A stretch of DNA of 64,000 nucleotides from Methanotrichaceae archaeon (GTDB lineage: Archaea; Halobacteriota; Methanosarcinia; Methanotrichales; Methanotrichaceae): positions 1 through 64,000 of the forward strand of contig JABLXE010000014.1 in the NCBI GenBank assembly GCA_013178225.1, given 5' to 3'. The notes under the pieces were generated by a model. The model searched no databases and was not told the origin of the DNA. It saw nothing but the letters and a program-made list of their open reading frames with translations. This document shows positions 37,692 through 45,820 of the stretch, piece after piece (positions within the stretch are counted from its first letter, which is position 1; each line of letters opens with the position of its first letter). The position numbers and the translations under genes are program-made.

Positions 37692-38057
37692 TCAAGAGCC
37701 CAGTACTTCGACGTCTTCTGCCCGGCTCACCTTGATCTCCTTATCTTCCCCAAAATCGGCCAGCTCGCCGACGACCCGGACTCTTGCTCCTTTGTGGACA
37801 GCGCTCTGCACTCTCGCAGCCCCTGCCTCTCGGGGGATGAAGATCGAGAGCGGAGTTGTGTCCAGGCGCAAGATCAGATGGCCCCCGGTCTTGGTGGGCG
37901 TGACCTTGAGGACGGTTCCCTCTACAGACGTCCGGGCGTCCTGATCGGAAGGGGACGGTGTCTCATCGGCCGGGAAGGCCCAGTTGGCCACCGCCAGCGT
38001 TCCCAGGGCCATTAGAAGCAGCACCAGTGCCGTCTTTTCGGCCTTATGCATCATCAT
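37692..38057 (-). CDS. Small exported or anchored OB-fold protein
   Basis: A 121-residue protein with an N-terminal hydrophobic segment ('TALVLLLMALGTLAVANWAF', residues 9-28), so probably secreted or membrane-anchored. The rest looks like an OB-type beta barrel: 'TSVEGTVLKVTPTKTGGHLILRLDTTPLSIFIP' and 'VHKGARVRVVGELADFGEDKEIKV' are the strands of the nucleic-acid-binding OB pattern. The role outside the membrane is unknown. It lies upstream of the SAM hydrolase-mer-nadM set on the same strand (gap 65 bases). Confidence 0.65.
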   Translation of the reverse strand: MMMHKAEKTALVLLLMALGTLAVANWAFPADETPSPSDQDARTSVEGTVLKVTPTKTGGHLILRLDTTPLSIFIPREAGAARVQSAVHKGARVRVVGELADFGEDKEIKVSRAEDVEVLGS

Positions 38058-38140
38058 TTCAGCTTCAACTCATGCGCGAAGCGGGCGTCTCAAGAGTTGT
38101 GACTTTTAAAAAAAGATTTCTTCAGGGAGCTATGACCACC

Positions 38141-38317
38141 TTACTTCTTTGCTTCCGGCTTGGGACCAAAGCGCTCCTCCCAGGCCTTCTCCAGGTGCTC
38201 GAGACAGATGTCGCAAACTCCCTTGTACGCTCCTTCCGGATAGCTCAGGCTGTGAACCGGGGCTTTTATGGGGTAAAGAGTTGGCCTGGCACGCAGACAC
38301 AATTCGCAATCAGCCAT
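38141..38317 (-). CDS. Small zinc-ribbon protein (two CxxC)
   Basis: A 58-residue protein with two CxxC pairs: C4/C7 ('MADCELCLRARP') and C35/C38 ('KGVCDICLEHLEKAWEERFG'). It should bind one zinc. 'AGGAGATGA' eight bases upstream is a strong ribosome-binding site for ATG 38317. It ends in a Lys-rich tail. I do not know the family. It stands 80 bases upstream of the OB-fold gene on the same strand. Confidence 0.75.
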   Translation of the reverse strand: MADCELCLRARPTLYPIKAPVHSLSYPEGAYKGVCDICLEHLEKAWEERFGPKPEAKK

Positions 38318-38434
38318 AGTGAATCATCTCCTACGAAAAGGGATTGTAGGTTCTTATTGTTGAACTTTTCCATTCCGCAACAGGATCTTTCTCATCCCGG
38401 AATAAGGCCGCCAGCACAACTATCGGCAGAGATC

Positions 38435-39088
38435 TCAGGTGCACCTCAGCCAGTCCGTCTCCTCCTCCGCCTGCGAGGTGTTGAGCAGAAGCTCGATGTA
38501 CTTGTCCACCGAGAAGACTCCTGTCAAATCCTCCCGGCTTCCTCCTATCTGGAGATAGCGTCCGTGGCTTTCCGGCTCAGTCTTAATGGATCTCCAACCG
38601 ATGTGGGCGACGCCGATCACATCGGAGCTGAGCTGGGCTTGCAGCGCAAATCTGGTGTCGTTTCCGATGGACCGGACCTCGGTGTCCTTCTGCAGGTGCT
38701 CGGCGCGATCGTAGGACTCAGTCATCACCGCTCCGATGTCGTAGTTCTTGACACACAGCTGGTCCCGCCATTTGCGGTCGTAGGTCCCGGTCTGGTAGCT
38801 GACCGGGAAGTACTCGAACTCCGCGGCCTGAGTGAAGTTGATTGAGTTCAGGCTCGCGTCCAGCTCGAAGGTGGTGCGGCCGTAGGCGCTTCCGGAGCCC
38901 TGGGTCCTCTGAGACAGCTTCTGGCCGCTGTCGCCGGAGGCGGTCTCACCGAAGACCTCATGGCTCTGGTATCCGACTCCTTTGACGGTCAGGCTCTCGA
39001 AGACATAATCCGCACAGACCGCGGTTCCCAGATACACAACCACGGCTAATAGTGCCAATGCCTGAACCTGCAAAACCTCTCCCCGCAC
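38435..39088 (-). CDS. Exported protein of unknown function
   Basis: A 217-residue protein with a signal peptide ('ALALLAVVVYLGTAVCA', cut near residue 26) and a mature part rich in Thr, Ser and aromatic residues, likely beta-rich ('DYVFESLTVKGVGYQSHEV', 'SAYGRTTFELDASLNSINFTQ', 'TRFALQAQLSSDVIGVAHIGW'). Family not recognised; it looks like a lineage-specific surface protein. A TATA-like 'ATATTTTTAAG' centred near 39112 puts the start of transcription at the GTG 39088, so a leaderless message is likely. The TTG five codons in is an alternative. Confidence 0.7.
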   Translation of the reverse strand: MRGEVLQVQALALLAVVVYLGTAVCADYVFESLTVKGVGYQSHEVFGETASGDSGQKLSQRTQGSGSAYGRTTFELDASLNSINFTQAAEFEYFPVSYQTGTYDRKWRDQLCVKNYDIGAVMTESYDRAEHLQKDTEVRSIGNDTRFALQAQLSSDVIGVAHIGWRSIKTEPESHGRYLQIGGSREDLTGVFSVDKYIELLLNTSQAEEETDWLRCT

Positions 39089-39346
39089 AGGGAATAGTTC
39101 CGGGGCTTAAAAATATGTCGATATGGCCGAAAAAAGCTTATTCAGTTATGGAGTCGTCTATTTATTCAATTTATAGCAAAGTAATTTCCAGAAAGGGTTT
39201 AATGGATAGGTTATAATCCAACTAAATTAACAATGATTCCGGCAAGGGTTAATTCGACAAAAGACGAAAAATAATATATGCACTACAAAATAATAAATTA
39301 TTGATAACATATTATAGGATTTATATATTGCAAAGAGAAAAGAACG

Positions 39347-39802
39347 CTAGGTAGGATGCCGCTCCATACCGACAGGCGAGCGGTAATCCTCCAGGCCAAG
39401 AACCAGCTCGGTCAGCTCCGCGACCAGCCGATCGTCGAGCTGGGAGAGGTCGATCTTCCTCAAAGTGTGGGGAACATCCAGATTTCCAAGCGCGATCTTG
39501 GGCAGATCGCTGTGCTTGAAGCCTTCCACCACCACGAAGTTCATCCCGTCCGCCTCCAGCTCCGCCAGGGCCGAGGCGAGGTCACCCCTCTCCCGGGTGA
39601 CCTTCAGCCGGGCGTCGCCAAGGCCTATGACCTCGGTGGCCCCGGCCTCGAAATGCCGCCTGGTGTCCCCCTGGTCGACGGGATGCTGCTCCATGTTCTT
39701 AACGGTCCCCACGCGTCCGTGCCTGGCCAGAGAGGAGACCAGGGCCCTTGCTACCGTGGTCTTGCCGGTCTTCTTGGTCCCGACTATGGCGACAACCTTC
39801 AT
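39347..39802 (-). CDS. mobB: Molybdopterin-guanine dinucleotide biosynthesis protein B
   Basis: A 151-residue GTP-binding protein assisting guanine attachment to molybdopterin. The Walker A 'GTKKTGKTT' is at residues 8-16, then 'VGTVKNMEQHPVDQGDTRRHFEAGATEVIGL' and 'FVVVEGFKHSDLPKI' complete the MobB pattern. It overlaps the M20 peptidase stop by four bases (ATGA). The cofactor would serve formylmethanofuran dehydrogenase (inference). Confidence 0.9.
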   Translation of the reverse strand: MKVVAIVGTKKTGKTTVARALVSSLARHGRVGTVKNMEQHPVDQGDTRRHFEAGATEVIGLGDARLKVTRERGDLASALAELEADGMNFVVVEGFKHSDLPKIALGNLDVPHTLRKIDLSQLDDRLVAELTELVLGLEDYRSPVGMERHPT

Positions 39803-41028
39803 TCTTCGGCCAGCAGCTCTATCAAGAATCGAGCAAATCCTTCCAGATCGGTGATCCGCACGTTCTCGTTCGGCCCGTGGATGTTGCTCTCCATCTGCCT
39901 TCCCACGCCGTAAACCGCCGTGGGAATGCCGGTCTTCTCAGTGGCATAGGCCTGGTCCAGGCTCCCCTGAGAGCCGGACAGGCGGGGCAAGAACCCCATG
40001 CCCCTCTTCACCGCCTCTCGCACCTCTGCAATCCAGGGGTGATCCGGGTTCATGTGCATGGGCGGATAGCCGGGGAAGAACTTGAGGTCCGCATCCTGCG
40101 ACCCTATGGCCCTGGCCATCTCCTCCATGGCTTCGTCCATGGTCTCCTCCGGAATGACCCGGCGATCTCCCCGGAGGACGCATTTGTCCGGAACTATGTT
40201 CTCCTTGATGCCGCCGTGGATCATATTTATGTTTAGAATGGCGGTCAGGTTCTTCACTCCTACCGCCTCCAGCGAGGAGTTGGCGGCAAGGGACGAACGC
40301 CTGGATTGCACTTCCTTTTTGAGCGCCAGTACCGCCTTCATCACGGGCACCGATTTTTCGACTGCATTGACCCCCAGGAAGCTGCTGCCGCTGTGGGCCG
40401 ATATGCCGTGAACGGTTGCCTCCCAGGTTATGATGCCGTTGCTGCCTATGACCAGATCGTCCGAGAATCCGTCCATACACAGCATGCAGTCTCCCTTCAC
40501 CAGGCCAATGTCAGTCAAATAGCAGAGGCCGGAGTATCCTCCCACTTCCTCGTCTGTGGTCAGCAGGACCAGAAGGTTGTACCTGGGCCGGCGGCCGCTG
40601 TCCAGAAGGGCCTTGAGCGCGGCAATCAAACTCCCCACCGATCCCTTGCAGTCCGATACTCCCCGGCCGTAGACCCGGCCGTTCTTCTTAACCATCTGGA
40701 AGGGGTCGGTAGACCAGCCGCTTCCGGCCGGAACCACGTCCAGATGGGCGTAGATCGCCACGGTCTCCTGTGCCCCCACGTCCAATCGGGCGGTCATGTT
40801 CACCCTATCGCCCACCAGGCGCGAGTCCTCGCACCTGGACTGAAAAACCTCCTGGGGCATGACCAGTTTCTCGGTCTCAAAGCCCATGGACTTGAAGATG
40901 GAGAGCACATAGTCCACCACCTCCTGATAATGGCTTCCCGGAGGAGCCACGGTTTCAAACGCTATTAAGTCCCTTAGCACATCCAGCAGATAAGCGGTAT
41001 CCGGAGAGGGGCATTCTTTTGGCATCAT
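39799..41028 (-). CDS. M20 family metallopeptidase / deacylase
   Basis: A 409-residue zinc enzyme of the ArgE/DapE/CPG2 family. Zinc and catalytic residues show in 'YAHLDVVPAGSGW', 'GRGVSDCKGS' (Asp bridging zinc), 'LTTDEEVGGYSG' (Glu pair) and 'PNENVRI' near the end ('HGPNENV' histidine). The substrate could be acetyl-ornithine, succinyl-diaminopimelate or a peptide; no arg or dap neighbour helps. A TATA at 41061-41066 puts transcription start near 41040, so translation starts at ATG 41028 with almost no leader; a TTG at 41043 is an alternative. Coupled to mobB. Confidence 0.9.
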   Translation of the reverse strand: MMPKECPSPDTAYLLDVLRDLIAFETVAPPGSHYQEVVDYVLSIFKSMGFETEKLVMPQEVFQSRCEDSRLVGDRVNMTARLDVGAQETVAIYAHLDVVPAGSGWSTDPFQMVKKNGRVYGRGVSDCKGSVGSLIAALKALLDSGRRPRYNLLVLLTTDEEVGGYSGLCYLTDIGLVKGDCMLCMDGFSDDLVIGSNGIITWEATVHGISAHSGSSFLGVNAVEKSVPVMKAVLALKKEVQSRRSSLAANSSLEAVGVKNLTAILNINMIHGGIKENIVPDKCVLRGDRRVIPEETMDEAMEEMARAIGSQDADLKFFPGYPPMHMNPDHPWIAEVREAVKRGMGFLPRLSGSQGSLDQAYATEKTGIPTAVYGVGRQMESNIHGPNENVRITDLEGFARFLIELLAEE

Positions 41029-41060
41029 CTCACCCAACGGCAAATTTTGCCCTGAGGGCC

Positions 41061-41066
41061 TATAAA
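41061..41066 (-). promoter_or_regulatory. TATA box of the M20-mobB unit
   Basis: TTTATA on the minus strand within 'AGCATTTATAGG', about 35 bases before ATG 41028. It supports a nearly leaderless transcript. Confidence 0.5.
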
Positions 41067-41077
41067 TGCTTCTGTGG

Positions 41078-41656
41078 TTATAGGGCCAGCAGGCTCACAA
41101 TTACGATGGTGATTATTCCAATAATTATCATCTGTATTCCTGAAACGACAGGCCTCTCATCGCTAATCCTGGCCAGGAACAGCCCCAGGGTGAAAAGAAC
41201 GCAAAGCCCCAGGAACAACGATAGGTAAAAGGCGTTATCCATGCTGATCCTGGGAACCATGATATAGGGCATCACCAGGACGGAGGCACTGATGGCCGGA
41301 CTGATCCCGTCCACAAAGGCCACCACAAAGGAGGCAAACTCGGAGGCGCGAGCAAAATCAGTGTTATCGAGCTTGCAGAGCATGGCCATCTCCAGCTTCT
41401 TGAGATCTCTCTTCCTCTCCGCCCGCTCCGCCAGATAGGCACCGGAGATCCCCGAGATCCCCATGGCTACAGCGCCGCCGATTCCTGCGGTGATCACGAT
41501 ATGAGGATTTGAGACTCCAGAGAAGTGAGCTCCAATTACCACTCCCATGATGGTCAGGGCTCCATCGAAGGCGTTCATCACGAACAGCCGCCGGGCTATC
41601 TCATGGGCCCGGCTCACCTCTAGATATTCCCGGAAGCGTTCGATGCGTTTTCTCAT
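41078..41656 (-). CDS. VIT1/CCC1 family membrane transporter
   Basis: A 192-residue protein with five likely membrane helices of the CCC1/VIT1 iron-manganese transporter family. 'FVMNAFDGALTIMGVVIGAHFSG' is the first helix pair with the conserved Asp, 'GIGGAVAMGISGISGAYLAERAERK' the second, and 'FASFVVAFVDGISPAISASVLVMPYI' the repeat. Substrate: Fe(II) or Mn(II) by family. It overlaps the gpmI stop by four bases, at the end of the HVO_0476-pcm-gpmI operon. Confidence 0.85.
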   Translation of the reverse strand: MRKRIERFREYLEVSRAHEIARRLFVMNAFDGALTIMGVVIGAHFSGVSNPHIVITAGIGGAVAMGISGISGAYLAERAERKRDLKKLEMAMLCKLDNTDFARASEFASFVVAFVDGISPAISASVLVMPYIMVPRISMDNAFYLSLFLGLCVLFTLGLFLARISDERPVVSGIQMIIIGIITIVIVSLLAL

Positions 41657-43185
41657 GGTTCTTTCGCCATAATCAGAGATCTGCCGGTCATGGCCTCGGG
41701 ACTGGCAATTCCCATCAGCAGCAGCGCAGTGGGAGCTACATCGGCCAGAATTCCATCATCCCTCAGCCGGCTGGTCTCATAGCCCCGGCCTATGAGCGAG
41801 AAGGGGACCGGATTGGTGGTATGGGCGGTGTGAGGCTGGCCGGTCTTTTCATCCTGCATCTGCTCGGCGTTGCCGTGATCGGCGGTCAGGAGGACTGCGC
41901 CGCCTTGCTTTAATACCGCATCCACCACCCGGCCTACACATGAGTCAACTGCCTCAACGGCCGAGACTGCGGACTCAAATTTGCCGGTATGCCCAACCAT
42001 ATCCGGGTTGGCGAAGTTGAGCACCACCAGGTCATACTTTCCGCTGGCAATTCGCTCTACCGCCTGATCGGTCACCTCATAGGCGCTCATCTCGGGCTTG
42101 AGATCGTAGGTGGCAACCTTGGGAGATGGGACCAGCACCCGGTCCTCGCCGGGGTTGGGAGCCTCACGGCCGCCGTTGAAGAAGTAGGTGACATGGGCGT
42201 ACTTCTCCGTCTCAGCGATGCGAAGCTGAGACAGGCCCGCACGTGCCACCGTCTCGCCGAGGGTATCGCTCAGGTTGTGCGGCGGGAAGGCCACCGGAAC
42301 ATCCAGAGTGGCGTCGTACTGGGTCATGCAGGTGAACCTGACCGACGGCTGCCTCCGGGGAAACTCCTTGAAGCCCGGATCAACAAAGACCCTGGTGATC
42401 TCACGGGCCCGGTCCGGCCTGAAGTTGAAGAAGATCACGCTGTCGCCGTCTTCTACCAGGCCCTTCGGATCGACAACCGTGGGCTTGAGGAACTCATCGC
42501 TTTCCCCCCTCCGATAGCCTGCCTCCACGGCCTCCTTTGCGCTTTTTGCCTCATAACCCCGGCCTTCGGCTAGACAGCGATAAGCTATCTCTATCCGCTC
42601 CCAGCGCCGGTCACGGTCCATGGTGTAGTAGCGGCCGGAGACCGTCGCTACCCGGCCGAGGTTCAGCTTTCTCATCTTCTCTTCCAGAGCCTGGAAGTAG
42701 ATGAGAGCGCTTTTTGGGGGAACGTCTCTTCCATCGAGGACGGCATGAACGTAGACCCGGTCAAGCTTCATCTTCCGGGCCATCTCGAGGAGGGCGAAGA
42801 GATGGTCGATGTGGCTGTGCACTCCGCCGCCTGAGAGCAGACCCAGGAGGTGCAGCTTGCTATCTTTGGCTCCTTTCATGGCCTCCTGCAAGACCTCGTT
42901 CTGAGAGAGACTTCCGTCCTCCACCGCCAGGCTGATCCTGGTGTAATCCTGGTAAACGATCCTTCCGCCACCAAGGTTCAGATGGCCTACCTCAGAGTTT
43001 CCCATCTGTCCCTCGGGCAGTCCCACCGCCAGCCCGGACGCGGCGATGGTGGTGGTGGGATAGTTCTGCCAGATTTGATCCAGATGCGGCTTTCTCGCAC
43101 TGGCCACGGCATTGCCCTTCAGCTCAGAGCTGATGCCGAAGCCGTCCATGATTACGATGGCAACGGGCTTCATTTTCATCTGCAC
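41653..43185 (-). CDS. gpmI: Phosphoglycerate mutase, cofactor-independent
   Basis: Interconverts 3- and 2-phosphoglycerate in gluconeogenesis. The 510 residues are the long bacterial-type form with two manganese ions: 'VIMDGFGIS', the phosphoserine site Ser64 in 'GNSEVGHLNLGGGR', 'HLLGLLSGGGVHSHIDHL', 'NFRPDRAREITR' and 'LLTADHGNAEQM'. ApgM, the archaeal alternative, is shorter. The start lies in the run 'MQMKMKP', either of the first methionines. It precedes the CCC1 gene and starts 46 bases after pcm. Confidence 0.96.
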   Translation of the reverse strand: MQMKMKPVAIVIMDGFGISSELKGNAVASARKPHLDQIWQNYPTTTIAASGLAVGLPEGQMGNSEVGHLNLGGGRIVYQDYTRISLAVEDGSLSQNEVLQEAMKGAKDSKLHLLGLLSGGGVHSHIDHLFALLEMARKMKLDRVYVHAVLDGRDVPPKSALIYFQALEEKMRKLNLGRVATVSGRYYTMDRDRRWERIEIAYRCLAEGRGYEAKSAKEAVEAGYRRGESDEFLKPTVVDPKGLVEDGDSVIFFNFRPDRAREITRVFVDPGFKEFPRRQPSVRFTCMTQYDATLDVPVAFPPHNLSDTLGETVARAGLSQLRIAETEKYAHVTYFFNGGREAPNPGEDRVLVPSPKVATYDLKPEMSAYEVTDQAVERIASGKYDLVVLNFANPDMVGHTGKFESAVSAVEAVDSCVGRVVDAVLKQGGAVLLTADHGNAEQMQDEKTGQPHTAHTTNPVPFSLIGRGYETSRLRDDGILADVAPTALLLMGIASPEAMTGRSLIMAKEP

Positions 43186-43231
43186 TCTCGCGGGATATCA
43201 CGCTAAAAGAGTATTTATGGCCTGCTCTTAA

Positions 43232-43864
43232 TTACCGGCCCGGCTCCCGGAAGCCCTGCTCGCCGATCAGAGGAACGAAGGCCACGCCCATCATCTCCTC
43301 GACCACAAAGCCGTCCTTACGGGTCACCAGCAGCAGCTCTTGATATCCAATTCCTACCGGTATAACCATCTTTCCACCGGTCTTCAGCTGGGCCTTGAGC
43401 GACTCGGGGACATGAGGTGCGGTGGCGGCCACGCTTATGCGGTCGTAGGGCGCATGCTTCTCAAGCCCCAGGCTGCCGTCTCCCTCGACCAGGATCACGT
43501 TCTTTATGCCGGCCCGCCTCAAATTTTCCTGGGCCCAGCTGCGAAGTTCAGGAATCCGCTCCACCGAATAGACGCGCCCTTCAGGGCCGATAAGCTGGGC
43601 CATGACCGCCGCATGATAGCCGCTTCCTCCACCCACCTCCAGGACCTGCATTCCCTCCCCCAGGTCCAGTAGATCGCACATTATGGCCACCATGTGAGGG
43701 GCGGAGATGGTCTGGCCGTAGCCGATGGGAAGTGGGGTGTCGTCGTAGGCCCGAGAGGCCAGAGCCTCGGGCAGGAAGAGCTCGCGCGGCACCTTTTCCA
43801 TCGCCTCGATCACCCGGGGATTTATGCGCCCCTTCATGCCTTCCAAAAGCTGCTCTTTTCTCAT
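43232..43864 (-). CDS. pcm: Protein-L-isoaspartate O-methyltransferase
   Basis: Repairs damaged L-isoaspartyl residues with SAM. The SAM motif 'VLEVGGGSGYHAAVMAQLIG' starts at residue 74, 'QTISAPHMVAIM' is the family block before it, and 'YDRISVAATAPHVPESLKAQLKTGGKMVIPVG' follows. I use ATG 43864, with 'GGAGG' upstream and a four-base overlap (ATGA) with the HVO_0476-type gene; GTG 43879 is a longer alternative. 210 residues, normal length. Confidence 0.95.
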   Translation of the reverse strand: MRKEQLLEGMKGRINPRVIEAMEKVPRELFLPEALASRAYDDTPLPIGYGQTISAPHMVAIMCDLLDLGEGMQVLEVGGGSGYHAAVMAQLIGPEGRVYSVERIPELRSWAQENLRRAGIKNVILVEGDGSLGLEKHAPYDRISVAATAPHVPESLKAQLKTGGKMVIPVGIGYQELLLVTRKDGFVVEEMMGVAFVPLIGEQGFREPGR

Positions 43865-44424
43865 TGCGCCCTCCCCCACACCCTGACTATGTCTTTTGCT
43901 GCTGCCGTTTGAGCGAAGCCCTCATCCCGCAGCTTGATCTTGACAATCCGAAACTTCAGCCCCTCCATCTCCCTCATCTGGCCCACCTCGAATACCTCGT
44001 CTCCGGGAACAGATGCCTTCAGGGACCGGGTCAGACCTCTGCGGTAAACCGAAACCCTCAAATCCACGTCGTCGATTGCCCGGGCCCAGGCCGTCTTTAT
44101 CAGGCCTGCAGAGGAGATTTGTACCCTTTTTTCGGTCTCGATGGAGGTGATCTTGGCCAGGACTACCCCCCTCTCCTCGTCATCCACAACCAGCTCATCT
44201 CCTACCTTGAGCATCTCCTGAGCCGGGATCGTGATGTAATAGGGCTGCGAGGTTCCCCCTCGGTTAACGATCACCCGGATCTGAGCCAGCTTCTCCCGTT
44301 CCCTCTGCATTGGATGAACCGTTTCGCATTCCGCGCATTTCACCAGCGTCTCCTGTCCCGATTTAATGATCGTGTGCTCTGTTTCCGTTTCGCAATAGGG
44401 ACAGAAGATCTCACTTCCGGGCAT
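43861..44424 (-). CDS. HVO_0476-type zinc-finger protein
   Basis: A 187-residue protein with zinc knuckles C8/C11 ('FCPYCETETEH') and C30/C33 ('VKCAECETVH'), then a beta-rich half ('RVIVNRGGTSQPYYITIPAQEMLKVGDELVVDDEERGVVLAKITSIE'). It matches the archaeal family named after Haloferax HVO_0476, of unknown function, possibly RNA or translation linked. It is first in an operon with pcm, gpmI and CCC1. The message start is near an 11-bp repeat array further upstream. Confidence 0.8.
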   Translation of the reverse strand: MPGSEIFCPYCETETEHTIIKSGQETLVKCAECETVHPMQREREKLAQIRVIVNRGGTSQPYYITIPAQEMLKVGDELVVDDEERGVVLAKITSIETEKRVQISSAGLIKTAWARAIDDVDLRVSVYRRGLTRSLKASVPGDEVFEVGQMREMEGLKFRIVKIKLRDEGFAQTAAAKDIVRVWGRAQ

Positions 44425-44945
44425 GGACTATAATAATCTCATGAAGTATTAAAGCGTGATTGCCGTCCCTGTCCGGCCTTCGATTCTTGGATGAATGGAT
44501 GATGGTCATCAATTGGATGTTTGAATGCTGCCAGAGATATCCAGATCCATCCCGGATCCATCCCAGACATATCCCAAACATATCCCAAACATGTCCCAAA
44601 CATGTCCCAAACATGTCCCAAACATGTCCCAAACATGTCCCAAACATATCCCAGAACTATCCCGGAACTATCCCGGAACTATCCCGGAACTATCCCGGAA
44701 CTATCCGGGATCCTTCCCCGATCTGGTAGCCGCTCAAGTGGCAACATCCTGAGCTAACAAATGTAGTGCCTATTGATGTTGTTTTCTGGCAAGTATTAAT
44801 ATGACTATCAAGATATCTAATCCATATTAATTTTCTTGCAGCCTGAGGGTCGTGAGAATGTATAAAATATTTGCCACAGCTCCGGCCATTTTAATAGATT
44901 GGCATACTTATCTTACTGAAATATAGTCCGGCTGTTAGCGAAAAA
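44425..44945. other. Divergent intergenic region with 11-bp tandem array
   Basis: About 520 bases between the HVO_0476-type gene and the membrane protein gene. It contains the 11-bp tandem array (44538-44710) and, after it, AT-rich DNA with the TATA box of the membrane protein gene. The long reading frames across the array in several frames are products of the repeat and not genes. Confidence 0.6.
44538..44710. repeat. 11-bp tandem repeat array, about 16 copies
   Basis: Copies centred on 'ATCCC' or 'GTCCC' recur at 11-base spacing: their T falls at 44540, 44550, 44561, then every 11 bases to 44704. Three blocks are visible. One is imperfect copies at the left. The second is CATGTCCCAAA-type units (five, 44594-44638) with ATATCCC variants beside them. 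The third is CTATCCCGGAA-type units (44660-44693). Eleven is not a multiple of three, so all three frames of each strand stay open in a 33-base cycle. The period is near one DNA helix turn. Confidence 0.9.
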
Positions 44946-44955
44946 CTATTTATAT
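44946..44955 (+). promoter_or_regulatory. TATA box of the membrane protein gene
   Basis: CTATTTATAT on the + strand. Its distance to GTG 44978 (about 25-28 bases) fits a leaderless transcript and rules out the ATG at 44954, which lies in the box itself. Confidence 0.6.
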
Positions 44956-44977
44956 GAATTTAGTAAGTAATGTTATT

Positions 44978-45664
44978 GTGGAATTTAAGAGAGAGCCTTT
45001 TTTTCCGTCACCCTCAGATCTGGAAAGGGATCTGCACCGGCTGAGCCACATGCTAGAGGCAGCTCACCGCAGCTCTATCGAGATTCGAAGCAGCTATGAT
45101 TTCTACGTTCTGGCCTTAAAAGAACTCAACAAAGGGAACATGAGCGAGGCCTTTCTCTACTACGACCGCTGCAAGTACGAGCTGACGTCCGCCATAAACG
45201 AGTCCAAGCTGAACATAAAAGGCCTGCGGCTGCACAGCCCCAGGACCATATCCTACTTCTTCAAGCTCTACGGGCTTTATGCCGTGGCCTTTGGGGTGAC
45301 CTCCGCCTTTCTTTTCTGCTACCTGATATACCGCTTCCCCAATGCTGCCATCCTGGAGGTTCCCCTGTGGTCGTCGTTCTTCGCGGGGCTGGGAGCCTCG
45401 GCCCAGATCCTCACCGGGATGGTGGACGACCTGCGCCGGGACGGGCTGGCCACCAGGTACAAACGGGTGTGGTACATGGCCATTCCGCTCCTCTCCCTGA
45501 TCTTCGGCTTCATGGCCTATCTGCTCTTCAGCTCGGGTCTGATCGCCTTCAACGTGGGCTCGACCAGCCAGAGCTTTTCCACCATGTTCGTCTGCTTCCT
45601 GGCGGGCTTTCTCACCAGCTGGATGATAACCCGGCTCTCTGAGCTATCACGAAATATTGACTGA
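44978..45664 (+). CDS. Membrane protein with N-terminal helical domain
   Basis: A 228-residue protein, unrecognised. Residues 1-80 are helical and soluble ('LERDLHRLSHMLEAAHRSSIEIRSSYDFYVLALKELNKGNMSEAFLYYDRCKYEL'). Four membrane helices follow ('YAVAFGVTSAFLFCYLIY', 'FFAGLGASAQILTGM', 'MAIPLLSLIFGFMAYLLFSSGLI', 'MFVCFLAGFLTSWMITRL'). A longer frame opens at ATG 44954, but that ATG lies inside the TATA box at 44946-44955. GTG 44978 sits about 25 bases from the box, so a leaderless start there is most likely. Confidence 0.75.
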   Translation: MEFKREPFFPSPSDLERDLHRLSHMLEAAHRSSIEIRSSYDFYVLALKELNKGNMSEAFLYYDRCKYELTSAINESKLNIKGLRLHSPRTISYFFKLYGLYAVAFGVTSAFLFCYLIYRFPNAAILEVPLWSSFFAGLGASAQILTGMVDDLRRDGLATRYKRVWYMAIPLLSLIFGFMAYLLFSSGLIAFNVGSTSQSFSTMFVCFLAGFLTSWMITRLSELSRNID

Positions 45665-45820
45665 GCATGGATTGAGTGGCCGGGCTTTTCCCGACCTCCC
45701 AATCGACCCTCCGGGATATATTCGGCAGGTCTCTCACAGTCCCTGCTGCCGGATGATCTTCGGTATTATCATCCGGATATTCACGGAAAACTGGCAGCAC
45801 AACCATCTCCATGACCAGGG

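Noticed and set aside
44538-44710. CRISPR array
   Set aside because: The units are 11 bases long and contiguous with no unique spacers, and no cas genes are near.
44411-44757. Several frames on both strands encoding Pro/Ser/Gln or Trp/Gly/Met repeats
   Set aside because: All derive from the 11-bp tandem array, which keeps every frame open in a 33-base cycle; no ribosome-binding signals.
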